From: Salinimicrobium sediminis
GTDB lineage: Bacteria; Bacteroidota; Bacteroidia; Flavobacteriales; Flavobacteriaceae
DNA length: 64,000 nt
Direction of reading: 5' to 3'
NCBI RefSeq assembly: GCF_900215295.1
Contig: NZ_OCMF01000001.1
Location: forward strand, 992,001 to 1,056,000
A program made the position numbers and the translations under genes. Positions within the stretch are counted from its first letter, which is position 1. Each line of letters starts with the position of its first letter. The notes under the pieces are model-generated. The model saw only the letters and a program-made list of their open reading frames with translations, made no database searches and was not told the DNA's origin. Of the stretch, positions 8,917 through 17,690 are shown in pieces.

Positions 8917-10518
8917 TTATTCTGAAAGTGGATATATATTAGAAAAGACTCCGGGGATCCCTTTTTCGGCACCCCACTCTATATCTGGTGTTCTGTAGAA
9001 GTTAATGTCCAAAGCCCGCAGTCTTTCTCCATGCTTCCCAAGTCTCCTTGCAAATTCATTAAAATTTCTTCGTTCTCCGGGGGTCCACCCTACTTCTGCG
9101 GCAGCAATAGCCCGGGGCCAGAAACGATTATCCATCATTTCGTCGGTAAGCACAAATTCACTCCAAACCGCTGCCTCTACTCCTATGAGATTAGGATTAT
9201 CATTGTCAAAATTATAGGTGTTTTCAAGGCTTACCCCGTCTTTCTTACACCAGTTGTTAGTATTCTCCTGGCCGGGTACATTAGCATGGTCCAGGTATAA
9301 CCCGGTGCAAAGAGAGTGAATTACCTTTACATCTTTCACTACACTCTCAACTTTTCCATGCCATTGCTGACTTATAAGACCTGAACTGACCTGAGCTTTG
9401 GTAACCTCTTCCCAGCCAATTGTAGTTTTTCCATATGACTGGACAATTGAATCTGCTTTAATCACAAACTCTTCGTACCGTGGGTCTTCAATCTCATCTC
9501 CTCCAATATGGAGCCAGGGGCCTTTGGTGATCTCTGCCATTTCCCCAATTACATCATTTACAAATTCATAGATCTCCGGTTTATCCAGGCAGAATTTGCT
9601 CCAGCCCACATTGTAATCCTGAAATATTGCCGGCGGAATTGCACGTTGGGGAGTAAGATTAGAGTATTCTTCACAATTCAATTCCGGGTAAGCCATCAGT
9701 GCAGCATAGATATGACCGGGCATATCGATCTCAGGAATTATAATGATATTCCTCTGCAGGGCGTAATCCTGAAGCTCCTTATACTCCTCTTGTGTTAGGA
9801 ATCCTGATCTTCCTCTTCTTACGGAACTTTTTCCTCCAACCTCTGCCAGTTTTGGCCAGCTTTTAATTTCAATCCTCCAACCCTGATCATCTGTGAGGTG
9901 CAGGTGAAGGCGGTTCATTTTATACAGGGTCATCCTGTCTACGTGCCGTTTCAAATAATCCAGATCGAAAAAACTTCTGGCGACATCTACCATGGTACCT
10001 CTCCAGGAAAATTCAGGTTGGTCTTCAATAAATACTTGTCTTAGTACAACCTCTGCGTTTAATCCCCCACTTTCAATTTCAGCAGGAAACATTTGCCGAA
10101 GCGTCTGAATTCCATAGAATAGACCGGCATTTGAAGCAGCTTTTAACAGCACCCCGTCATCTGAAATATCCAGCTGATAACCTTCTTCTCCTAAAGTTTC
10201 TTTTAAAGTTGCATCCTGAATGAGCTTCCAATTTCCGCAGTCGCCGGATGGCTGTGTAGAAACAGCAAATCCGGCCTTTGAAATTAAGGTTTTGAGCCAT
10301 TCGGAGGCTTCCTTAGCTTCTCCGGTATAGCAAATATTGTTTTTAAGAGGAATTACATAAACCTTGTTTTCCCAATTCACCTGTGCCGGAAGCGGGATCA
10401 AGGCGGGTTCATCCGGTATGGCTGTAGTCTCCTTAGTTTCCACATGCCCTGTTCCACCACAGGATAAAATTATGGTAGCAAGAAGTAAGAAACAAAAGCT
10501 TCTAAAAAAGTAATTCAT
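8917..10518 (-). CDS. GH20 beta-N-acetylhexosaminidase lipoprotein
   Basis: The ATG at 10518 gives 533 residues with a lipoprotein signal (MNYFFRSFCFLLLATIILSCGG); a longer frame would need a TTG start and hides the signal. After an N-terminal GH20b-like domain (residues ~30-165) comes the GH20 barrel with WRGTMVDVARSFF, HLHLTDDQGWRIEI, IPEIDMPGH and LHIGGDEI. Asp341-Glu342 of HIGGDE are the expected catalytic pair for substrate-assisted hydrolysis. GH20 enzymes remove terminal GlcNAc (or GalNAc) from oligosaccharides. The protein should be anchored in the periplasm or at the outer membrane. It lies between murQ and the creatininase gene in one run, fitting degradation of GlcNAc-containing glycans such as muropeptide sugars or chitooligosaccharides. 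Confidence 0.95.
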   Translation of the reverse strand: MNYFFRSFCFLLLATIILSCGGTGHVETKETTAIPDEPALIPLPAQVNWENKVYVIPLKNNICYTGEAKEASEWLKTLISKAGFAVSTQPSGDCGNWKLIQDATLKETLGEEGYQLDISDDGVLLKAASNAGLFYGIQTLRQMFPAEIESGGLNAEVVLRQVFIEDQPEFSWRGTMVDVARSFFDLDYLKRHVDRMTLYKMNRLHLHLTDDQGWRIEIKSWPKLAEVGGKSSVRRGRSGFLTQEEYKELQDYALQRNIIIIPEIDMPGHIYAALMAYPELNCEEYSNLTPQRAIPPAIFQDYNVGWSKFCLDKPEIYEFVNDVIGEMAEITKGPWLHIGGDEIEDPRYEEFVIKADSIVQSYGKTTIGWEEVTKAQVSSGLISQQWHGKVESVVKDVKVIHSLCTGLYLDHANVPGQENTNNWCKKDGVSLENTYNFDNDNPNLIGVEAAVWSEFVLTDEMMDNRFWPRAIAAAEVGWTPGERRNFNEFARRLGKHGERLRALDINFYRTPDIEWGAEKGIPGVFSNIYPLSE

Positions 10519-10558
10519 GATAATGATTTTTAAAGATTTTAGGATCAACTAAATATTC

Positions 10559-11323
10559 CTAATTCTCGTACCGATCCTCATTCTTAATTTTATCCATCTC
10601 AATTAAAAGGTTTGCTACCTGCTGAGTAACGGCGCGGAAAAATTTTTCTCCTTTTTCTTCTGAAGCTTTTTTTGGATTTCCAATACCGGTATCGTCAGAA
10701 ACCAAATGCCATTTTCTTTCACTCCAGGCCCAGCCTTCTTTTATTGCGGTCAACCTGGATCTTTTCTCCTCCCCTGTTCCGGCTTCTTCCAACGGAAGCA
10801 CCAGGTCTGGCCTTAAGTGCAGCATGAGACTGGTTTCCATTTCATCTGCATGATCTCCGGTTTCTTCAAAAAACTGCTTCCGGTCTACCGTTTGGAAGAA
10901 ATTAGTTGTCACAAGTAACATTTTTGGATACCTGGCCCCTACCTCTCTTAAAAGACCTTTGAAATTATTTCCGCCGTGCCCGTTCAGCAATAAAAGTTTA
11001 TGGATCCCCATTCGGTTTAGTACCTCCACTACATCATTAAGGATAGCAAGTTGGGTTGTGGGGTAAAGATTTATGCAAAGCTCTACCTCCGTCTGGCCGG
11101 TATTCACTCCAAAGGGAATGTTTGGCAATACCAGCACTTTTGCTCCGGCGTTCCAGGCTTTTTTAGCAGCTTCGGCGGTAATTGCTTCTATTTGGAAATT
11201 ATCTGTAGCGTAGGGTAAATGAAAATTATGAGCTTCCGTAGCACCCCATGTGAGCACAGCTACTTCAGTGTTCTGTTCTTTTATACTTTTCCAGTTGGAT
11301 TCTGCCAGAATATAAGGTCTCAT
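10559..11323 (-). CDS. Creatininase-family metal-dependent amidohydrolase
   Basis: This 254-residue protein has no signal peptide and should be cytoplasmic. The metal-site motifs of the creatininase fold are present: WGATEAHNFHLPYATDN near residue 26, NGHGGN near residue 135, and GDHADEMETS near residue 176. Family members hydrolyse cyclic or linear amides (creatinine, formamidopyrimidines, mycofactocin precursor peptide), so the family name does not fix the reaction. Its gene overlaps the upstream permease gene by 4 bp and precedes the GH20 gene by 40 bp, so it is firmly inside the amino-sugar locus. One possibility is hydrolysis of an amide on an imported amino-sugar derivative, such as deacetylation; that is inference from position only. 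Confidence 0.88.
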   Translation of the reverse strand: MRPYILAESNWKSIKEQNTEVAVLTWGATEAHNFHLPYATDNFQIEAITAEAAKKAWNAGAKVLVLPNIPFGVNTGQTEVELCINLYPTTQLAILNDVVEVLNRMGIHKLLLLNGHGGNNFKGLLREVGARYPKMLLVTTNFFQTVDRKQFFEETGDHADEMETSLMLHLRPDLVLPLEEAGTGEEKRSRLTAIKEGWAWSERKWHLVSDDTGIGNPKKASEEKGEKFFRAVTQQVANLLIEMDKIKNEDRYEN

Positions 11324-12588
11324 GCCTTTCTGATTTTATGTCCTGCTATAGCGTAATAAAGAATAAATAAATAGAGAGGTACAGCCACCCAATAGGCAGC
11401 CTGTTTGTCCATGACTTCAGCTAATCCTCCGTAAGCGAGCGGGATTATAGCACCCCCGGCAATTCCCATGACCAGCAAAGAGGAAACAGCTTTGGTAAGC
11501 TTTCCAACATCTGCCAAAGCTAATGGCCAGATTGCAGGCCACATGAGCGAATTTGCCAATCCCAAAAGAGCGATAAATGCAACAGACATAAAGCCGGAAG
11601 TAAAAATGGCTCCCACTGTAAAAATCACCCCAAGAATAGCACATACTTTTAATGCGTTTTCCTGTTTGATAAACTTTGGAATGGCTACAATTCCCAGTAA
11701 ATATCCTACGATCATTGCTCCCATTGTTCCTGTTGTAAAACCTTTAGCGGTTTCAAAATCGAACCCCTGGAAAATACCGTAATCAATAATGGTATCAACA
11801 GCAATTACCTCCACTCCCACATATATAAAAAGAGTAACAACGCCTAAAATGGCATGTGGATAATCTGTTATCTTCTTCGTTCCTTTTTTAACGGCTCCTG
11901 CATCCTCTTCGTCTTCGGCTTCTACTTCAGGAAGACCCGATTTATAAACCCAAAGAGCCAATAGAAGCAGTACAACAATGATCCCAATGTAGGGCGGAAT
12001 TACCCGAAGCGCCATCTCATCTAAAGCAGCCTCATCTGTGGTTCCTGCCAAAACTTCAGCTTTGTCCAGCTGCAGGAATAAACCGATTAATATCGGAGCC
12101 ACGGCACCAGCCAGTTTATTGCAAATTCCCATGATGCTTATGCGTTTTGCAGCACTTTCTGCAGGACCTACTATGGTAACATAAGGATTAACTGCTGTCT
12201 GCAGAATTGCCAATCCACCTCCCATTATAAACAGTCCCATGAGGAAAATAAGATATGTCCTGGACATTGCCGCCGGAATGAAAAGCAAGGCTCCCACAGC
12301 CATTACCCCAAGAGCAACAGACATTCCCTTTTTAAATCCAAAATAAGTAAGGGTTCTGGTGGAAACAGGCGCCATCACCACATAAGCGATATAAAAGGCA
12401 AAGGTTACGAAGTAGGATTGAAAGGTGGTGAGTTGGCACGCAATTTTGAGGTAAGGGATCAAAAGTGCATTAAGCCAGGTAACAAATCCGAAGATAAAGA
12501 ATAACGCTCCTATTATTATTATAGACCGGGTGGCGCTACCCTGATCTTTAGTGGCTGAAGACTTAGAAGTTGCAGTAGTTGAGGACAT
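11320..12588 (-). CDS. MFS sugar permease, FucP/GluP/NagP type
   Basis: The 422-residue protein has about 12 hydrophobic segments. FucP-subfamily features include FFIFGFVTWLNALLIPYLKIACQLTTFQS near the N-terminus, GGGLAILQTAVNPYVTIVGP and LMWPAIWPLAL near residue 345. This subfamily imports fucose, glucose/galactose or, as NagP, N-acetylglucosamine with protons. The gene starts 10 bp after the ROK kinase gene and overlaps the creatininase gene by 4 bp, so translation is likely coupled. An acidic insert (EVEAEDEEDAGAVKKGTKK, residues ~215-235) lies in the central cytoplasmic loop. GlcNAc is the most likely cargo given murQ and GH20, but glucose or another hexose cannot be excluded. Confidence 0.92.
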   Translation of the reverse strand: MSSTTATSKSSATKDQGSATRSIIIIGALFFIFGFVTWLNALLIPYLKIACQLTTFQSYFVTFAFYIAYVVMAPVSTRTLTYFGFKKGMSVALGVMAVGALLFIPAAMSRTYLIFLMGLFIMGGGLAILQTAVNPYVTIVGPAESAAKRISIMGICNKLAGAVAPILIGLFLQLDKAEVLAGTTDEAALDEMALRVIPPYIGIIVVLLLLALWVYKSGLPEVEAEDEEDAGAVKKGTKKITDYPHAILGVVTLFIYVGVEVIAVDTIIDYGIFQGFDFETAKGFTTGTMGAMIVGYLLGIVAIPKFIKQENALKVCAILGVIFTVGAIFTSGFMSVAFIALLGLANSLMWPAIWPLALADVGKLTKAVSSLLVMGIAGGAIIPLAYGGLAEVMDKQAAYWVAVPLYLFILYYAIAGHKIRKA

Positions 12589-12598
12589 AGTATTGTTA

Positions 12599-13459
12599 TT
12601 AGTAGCTAATTGATTCAGGTGCCTCAGCTAAAATTAAAGCTGCGGCCCCTAAAAGGGCAATATTCGGTGTATTTGATGGCTTTATCACCAGTTGATCTTT
12701 AACCTTTTTAAATGGAAAGTCTTCCATGGCCTTTTTTAAAGAGGCTTCAAAGAAAGGAAAAGCTTCGCTTATTGATCCGCCCAATAGGATGGCCTGGGGA
12801 GAGAGTATATTTAAAATCAGTTTTAGTGCATTACCTAAATGTGACCCATACTCCTTAAAAAGAGCCAAAGCGTTTTCTTCCCCGTTTCGGGCTTTTTCAA
12901 AAGCTTCGGTTCCTGTGAGACCATGTTGCAGGAAAAATTTTCCGCTACAGTAATCCTCAATGGTCTTGTCCAGGTAACTAATATTACCAAATTCCCCTGC
13001 ACTCGAAAAAGCACCGGAATATAGTTTATGGTGCACAATAATACCGCATCCAAAACCGGTTCCTAAAGTCACACCAACAAGATTCTTATAAAGTTTTCCT
13101 TCGCCAAACATCTTTTCTCCAACAGCGAAAACGTTTGCATCATTGGTTATGCGAACAGGTTTATTAAAATGTCGCTCTAAATGATCCTTCAGGTGCACTT
13201 CTTTAAGAGATGGAATGTTCAGCAGATCGAAAAGGATTCCATTCTCTTCATCGATAAGTCCGGGAACGCCTATTCCAATTCCATAGAAATCACTACCTGC
13301 AATTTCTTCTATCCCGGTGGTAAGTTCATCTAAGATCTGCTGTTTTGAAGCTGTAGAAGAAGTTGGAAAATCGGCTTCTTTAATTATTTTGGTGTCCTGA
13401 ACGATCCCGATCCGGGTTTTTGTCGCTCCTATATCAACACCTACAATTTTGTTGTTCAT
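12599..13459 (-). CDS. ROK-family sugar kinase lacking the usual zinc motif
   Basis: The protein of 286 residues begins with the ATP-binding VGVDIGATKTRIGIV and contains ITNDANVFAVGE (the catalytic Asp in NDAN), GVTLGTGFGCGIIV and the sugar-binding SSAGEFGNISYLD. ROK kinases phosphorylate glucose, GlcNAc, ManNAc or similar. Most carry a CxCGxxGCxE zinc site just after the AGExGH motif; here the corresponding stretch reads DKTIEDYCSGKFFLQHG, so only one Cys remains and the His of the GH motif is Asn. It is the promoter-proximal gene of the minus-strand run and probably phosphorylates the sugar delivered by the adjacent permease. GlcNAc kinase is the best guess; MurNAc kinase activity would make the murQ pathway self-contained. 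Confidence 0.9.
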   Translation of the reverse strand: MNNKIVGVDIGATKTRIGIVQDTKIIKEADFPTSSTASKQQILDELTTGIEEIAGSDFYGIGIGVPGLIDEENGILFDLLNIPSLKEVHLKDHLERHFNKPVRITNDANVFAVGEKMFGEGKLYKNLVGVTLGTGFGCGIIVHHKLYSGAFSSAGEFGNISYLDKTIEDYCSGKFFLQHGLTGTEAFEKARNGEENALALFKEYGSHLGNALKLILNILSPQAILLGGSISEAFPFFEASLKKAMEDFPFKKVKDQLVIKPSNTPNIALLGAAALILAEAPESISY

Positions 13460-13691
13460 AAAAGTAAGTTAGAGGTCTTATGACCTTGATCCATCCTTCG
13501 CCCAAAATCCCTTAAAACAATTTTCCCGAATATTGAAGGGAAGGTACACAAAGAAGCTTTTTATTTTTAAAATACGCAAATACTTTTATAAAAAATTTAT
13601 AAAAGTTATGCACAGCAAATCCCGTTTTTGGATTGGTGTTTAAGACCTGCAGGAAGCATTATAATTTTTCTTTTCAGCCTTTTAAAAAAAC

Positions 13692-13699
13692 TATATTTG
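13692..13699 (+). promoter_or_regulatory. Predicted lepA promoter, -7 box
   Basis: TATATTTG matches the Bacteroidota -7 consensus TAnnTTTG exactly, 53 bp before the lepA ATG. The -33 region is weak (TTTTC rather than TTG). Confidence 0.5.
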
Positions 13700-13752
13700 T
13701 ATCTTTTAAACCCACAGGTTTTCTGAGAAGAAAACTTACCTGAAAATGACAC

Positions 13753-15549
13753 ATGAAGAACATTCGGAATTTTTGCATTATTGCCCATATTGATCACGGA
13801 AAAAGCACCCTGGCCGACCGGCTTCTGGACGCTACAGGATCTGTGACCGATCGTGAGAAGCAGGAACAGCTTCTGGATAGTATGGATTTGGAGCGGGAAA
13901 GAGGTATTACCATTAAGAGTCATGCGATACAAATGGACTATACCTATAAAGGAGAGCAATATATTCTGAACCTTATCGACACTCCCGGCCACGTAGATTT
14001 CTCCTATGAAGTCTCACGGTCTATTGCTGCCTGTGAAGGAGCCTTGCTGGTAGTAGATGCTGCGCAAAGCATTCAGGCGCAAACTATTTCCAACCTTTAC
14101 CTTGCACTTGAAAACGACCTGGAGATCATTCCTGTACTGAATAAGGTGGACCTGCCAAGTGCTAATCCTGAAGAAGTTACCGATGATATCGTAGATCTTC
14201 TGGGATGTGACGCATCAGATGTTATTCCGGCCAGTGCCAAGACCGGATTGGGAATTGATGAGATCCTCGCTGCAATTATTGAAAGAATTCCGCCGCCAAC
14301 AGGAAAAGTTGATGCACCGCTCAGAGCATTGATTTTTGACTCGGTTTATAATCCTTTTCGCGGGGTGGAGACCTATTTCCGCGTGATCAATGGTTCTATC
14401 AAAAAAGGGCAGCATATTAAATTTGTTGCGACCGATAAAAATTATTTTGCTGATGAAGTGGGGACTTTAAGGCTGAAACAATTCCCAAGACAGGAGATAA
14501 AGACCGGAGACGTAGGCTACCTTATCACCGGAATTAAAGAAGCCAAAGAAGTTAAAGTGGGTGATACCATTACTGATGCAAAGCATCCCACCACTGAAGC
14601 TGTACCCGGATTCGAGGACGTAAAACCTATGGTTTTCGCCGGAATCTATCCCGTTGATACAGAAGATTATGAAGACTTGCGGGCGTCGATGGAGAAACTT
14701 CAGCTTAATGATGCTTCCCTGGTATTTACTCCTGAAAGTTCTGCAGCTCTTGGTTTTGGTTTTCGATGTGGATTCCTTGGGATGCTGCACCTGGAGATCA
14801 TCCAGGAGCGCCTGGAGAGAGAATTCGATATGACTGTGATCACCACAGTTCCTAACGTATCTTATCACGCTTACACTCATAAAAACAGGGATCAGGTGAT
14901 CCTGGTGAACAACCCTACAGATCTACCTGAACCTTCCAGCCTTGACCGGGTGGAGGAACCTTTTATTAAAGCCACCATTATCACCAAGGCAGATTTTGTT
15001 GGACCAGTGATGTCTCTTTGTATTGAAAAAAGGGGACAGATCACCAACCAGACCTATCTTACCACAGACCGTGTGGAGCTGTCTTTTGACATGCCGCTGG
15101 CAGAGATCGTTTTTGATTTCTATGACCGCTTAAAAACAGTTTCCAAAGGTTATGCTTCTTTTGACTACTCTCCAATCGGAATGAGGGCTTCAAAACTCGT
15201 AAAAGTGGACGTGCTTCTCAACGGAAATGTAGTCGACGCACTTTCGGCCCTGCTACACGTGGACAATGCTTACGAAATAGGGAAAAAAATGTGTGAAAAG
15301 CTGAAGGAGTTGATCCCGAGACAACAATTTGACATTCCTATTCAGGCTGCTATTGGTGCGAAGATCATCGCCCGTGAAACTGTAAAAGCCCTTCGGAAGG
15401 ATGTTACAGCAAAATGTTACGGCGGGGATATTTCCCGAAAGAGAAAGCTTCTGGAGAAACAGAAAAAAGGTAAGAAAAGAATGCGACAGGTTGGAAATGT
15501 AGAGATTCCGCAGGAAGCATTCATGGCGGTACTAAAATTAAATGATTAA
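13753..15549 (+). CDS. lepA: Elongation factor 4 (LepA), ribosome-associated GTPase
   Basis: The 598-residue protein has the normal LepA length and is complete. The GTPase domain shows G1 AHIDHGKST (residues 11-19), the switch motif [18 protein letters not shown] (from residue 76) and NKVD (130-133). Domain II and the EF-G-like domains III and V follow, with [17 protein letters not shown] and the LepA-specific C-terminal part ([26 protein letters not shown]). LepA binds ribosomes and affects translation initiation and elongation under stress. It is transcribed alone, from the promoter box at 13692, and ends at a strong hairpin shared with the convergent antiporter gene. Confidence 0.99.
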   Translation: MKNIRNFCIIAHIDHGKSTLADRLLDATGSVTDREKQEQLLDSMDLERERGITIKSHAIQMDYTYKGEQYILNLIDTPGHVDFSYEVSRSIAACEGALLVVDAAQSIQAQTISNLYLALENDLEIIPVLNKVDLPSANPEEVTDDIVDLLGCDASDVIPASAKTGLGIDEILAAIIERIPPPTGKVDAPLRALIFDSVYNPFRGVETYFRVINGSIKKGQHIKFVATDKNYFADEVGTLRLKQFPRQEIKTGDVGYLITGIKEAKEVKVGDTITDAKHPTTEAVPGFEDVKPMVFAGIYPVDTEDYEDLRASMEKLQLNDASLVFTPESSAALGFGFRCGFLGMLHLEIIQERLEREFDMTVITTVPNVSYHAYTHKNRDQVILVNNPTDLPEPSSLDRVEEPFIKATIITKADFVGPVMSLCIEKRGQITNQTYLTTDRVELSFDMPLAEIVFDFYDRLKTVSKGYASFDYSPIGMRASKLVKVDVLLNGNVVDALSALLHVDNAYEIGKKMCEKLKELIPRQQFDIPIQAAIGAKIIARETVKALRKDVTAKCYGGDISRKRKLLEKQKKGKKRMRQVGNVEIPQEAFMAVLKLND

Positions 15550-15594
15550 TTCCCTTAGTATCAGGAGCCAGGAGTAAATACTTTTGATTTACAT

Positions 15595-15638
15595 AAAGAA
15601 ACACCTCTCAAAAATGCATTTTTGAGAGGTGTTTCTTT
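15595..15638. terminator. Bidirectional terminator between lepA and the antiporter gene
   Basis: A perfect 22-bp inverted repeat (core ACACCTCTCAAAAATG and its complement) starts with AAAGAAA and ends with TTTCTTTTT. Because A and T runs flank both arms it can stop transcription from either side, as suits two convergent genes. Confidence 0.9.
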
Positions 15639-15678
15639 TTAAGAACTTCCCGGTAAATACCCTCCGGTATTCCTGGTT

Positions 15679-17580
15679 TTAATGGTTCTGATCCTCCTTT
15701 TCGGGTTCCAGATCTTCTACCGCCTCATCGAAATTTTCCCTGGTTTCTTCCTTATTAAGCTCTTTGGAAATCTTTTTTCCAAGATAAACGAGTTTGGAAC
15801 CCTCTGCTATTTCCATTTCGGCGCTATGGGAGGGAATGATCCTAAGATTTCCATCTGGCGTTTTGACAAAAAGAGGAATGATCTCAGGATCTGTTTTGGA
15901 GATCTCCAGTAAGCCCTGGTAATGTTCTTTACTATTGAGTTTAGATTCATGGATCTCGGCATACTTTCGGGCAACTTCAGTCAGTTTTATATAATCATCG
16001 GTATGGGAAAATAAACCTTCTTCGGGATTGACTTCAGGATCGTTCATCTCATCTGAAGAAATTAACCTAAAAGCCCCCTTCTCCCCAAACTGGCTTTGGA
16101 ATTTGGTGATGGCCGTTTTGTTGATATCGCTGTTTCCGGTCATTGCCATGAGGTAACCTACATCGTTTAGTTCGATATTGTTCATAAGATCGTCCTGGTA
16201 AACACTACCTTCAATGGCTTCCAATCCTAAATCCTTTGCTTTCTGAATGTTATCGGCATTGTTATCTACCAGCACTACATGTCTTCCATTTTCGTGGAGG
16301 TATTTTCCAATAAGTCGGGAACAGGAGGACGCCCCGATAATAAGAATTCCTTCAGCATTTTTAATGAAAACCCCTACCAACCTGGCAAACATTCGTGCAG
16401 TGGTAGCATTTAGCAGCACCGAAAAGAGCACGATCATAAATACCAGGGGAGTGATAAATTCGGCGCCATCCACTCCTTCCCGCACCAGCTTTAATCCGAA
16501 GAGAGACGCGATACCGGCAGCCACAATACCTCTTGGCCCAACCCAGCTAATGAATATCTTTTCATTCCATTTCAACCCCGAATTAATGGAACTTAAAAAT
16601 ACCCCCAGCGGTCTAACGATCAACATCACTACTCCAAACAACAAGAGGGCTTTCCAATTATAGATCAGCATCAATTCGCTGTACTCAATATTTGCGGCAA
16701 GCAGGATGAATAGGATGGAGATCAAAAGAACACTCAGGGATTCTTTGAAGTACAACAACTCCTTGATATTTGGAAGCTTTTGATTTCCCATGACCATTCC
16801 CATTACCACCACTGCAAGTAAGCCGCTTTCATGGGCGAAAATATCTGCCAGAACAAACACTCCCAACACGGTTGCAAGCGTAAAAACATTCAGCAAATAG
16901 TGGGGAATAATATTTCTCTTGATGAGCTGTGCCAGGATATGGGCGAAGGTAAATCCAAAGGTAAATCCGAAAAGCAGGATCTTTCCAAATTCTGTAAGAG
17001 CAGTACGGGTGAAATCCTGACCGCCCTCTACCATTATGAATTCATACATTAAAACCGCGATGAGGGCACCAATGGGGTCGATAAGGATCCCCTCCCATTT
17101 AAGGATTGAGGAAACGTGTTTTTTCAGGGGGATATTCCTTAGAATAGGCGATATTACTGTGGGACCTGTAACAATAATGAGGGAAGAAAAGAGAAAAGAA
17201 ATTTGCCAGGAAAAGCCATAGATAAAATGAGCTGCAAGCCCTGCTCCAAAAAAAGTGACCACTACCCCAACGCTTATAAGCTTCACAATAACGGGCCCTA
17301 TATTTCCAACTTCGCTTTTCCGCAGAGTGAGGCCTCCTTCAAAAAGAATGATGGCAATGGCCAGAGAGACAAAATAGAAAAGACTTTCCCCGGGAAAAAT
17401 ACCCACTTCCCCATTCCAGATGGGCTCCAACCACTTACTCCCATCATCTGTGAGCAAGGTGGAAATAGGTCCCACCATCAGCCCTATCAATATAAGGGGT
17501 AAAATGGCCGGGGTTTTTGTTTTCCACGCTACCCATTGGGCTAAAATTCCCAGAATCACCAGTCCGGCTAATTCAACCAT
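15679..17580 (-). CDS. CPA1-type Na+(K+)/H+ antiporter with TrkA-N and TrkA-C domains
   Basis: The 633-residue protein has about 12 membrane segments in the first 400 residues, including AIAIILFEGGLTLRKSEV and the ion-site helices TGPTVISPIL and LIDPIGALIAVLMYEF, typical of NhaP/CPA1 exchangers. A Rossmann TrkA-N domain follows from residue ~410 (GILIIGASSCSRLIGKY, VVLVDNNADN), then a TrkA-C-like domain (~555-610, LRIIPSHSAEMEIAEGSKLVYLG). The very C-terminus is acidic. The cytosolic domains probably bind a nucleotide and gate exchange of Na+ or K+ for H+. It is the first of three adjacent antiporter genes; 110 bp separate it from the next gene on the same strand. Confidence 0.93.
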   Translation of the reverse strand: MVELAGLVILGILAQWVAWKTKTPAILPLILIGLMVGPISTLLTDDGSKWLEPIWNGEVGIFPGESLFYFVSLAIAIILFEGGLTLRKSEVGNIGPVIVKLISVGVVVTFFGAGLAAHFIYGFSWQISFLFSSLIIVTGPTVISPILRNIPLKKHVSSILKWEGILIDPIGALIAVLMYEFIMVEGGQDFTRTALTEFGKILLFGFTFGFTFAHILAQLIKRNIIPHYLLNVFTLATVLGVFVLADIFAHESGLLAVVVMGMVMGNQKLPNIKELLYFKESLSVLLISILFILLAANIEYSELMLIYNWKALLLFGVVMLIVRPLGVFLSSINSGLKWNEKIFISWVGPRGIVAAGIASLFGLKLVREGVDGAEFITPLVFMIVLFSVLLNATTARMFARLVGVFIKNAEGILIIGASSCSRLIGKYLHENGRHVVLVDNNADNIQKAKDLGLEAIEGSVYQDDLMNNIELNDVGYLMAMTGNSDINKTAITKFQSQFGEKGAFRLISSDEMNDPEVNPEEGLFSHTDDYIKLTEVARKYAEIHESKLNSKEHYQGLLEISKTDPEIIPLFVKTPDGNLRIIPSHSAEMEIAEGSKLVYLGKKISKELNKEETRENFDEAVEDLEPEKEDQNH

Positions 17581-17690
17581 ATTTTTTATTTTACACTGTT
17601 AAAGACAAAATTGAGACTGTAGCTTCTCCTACTGCTCAAGTCGCTTAAAATAGTAAAAACCTGTGTAAAGTGGGAAGTAAATTTACTTTT

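Noticed and set aside
15256-15275. ACACGTGGAC in lepA as a parS site
   Set aside because: Only the CACGTG core matches; the flanks do not fit the consensus.
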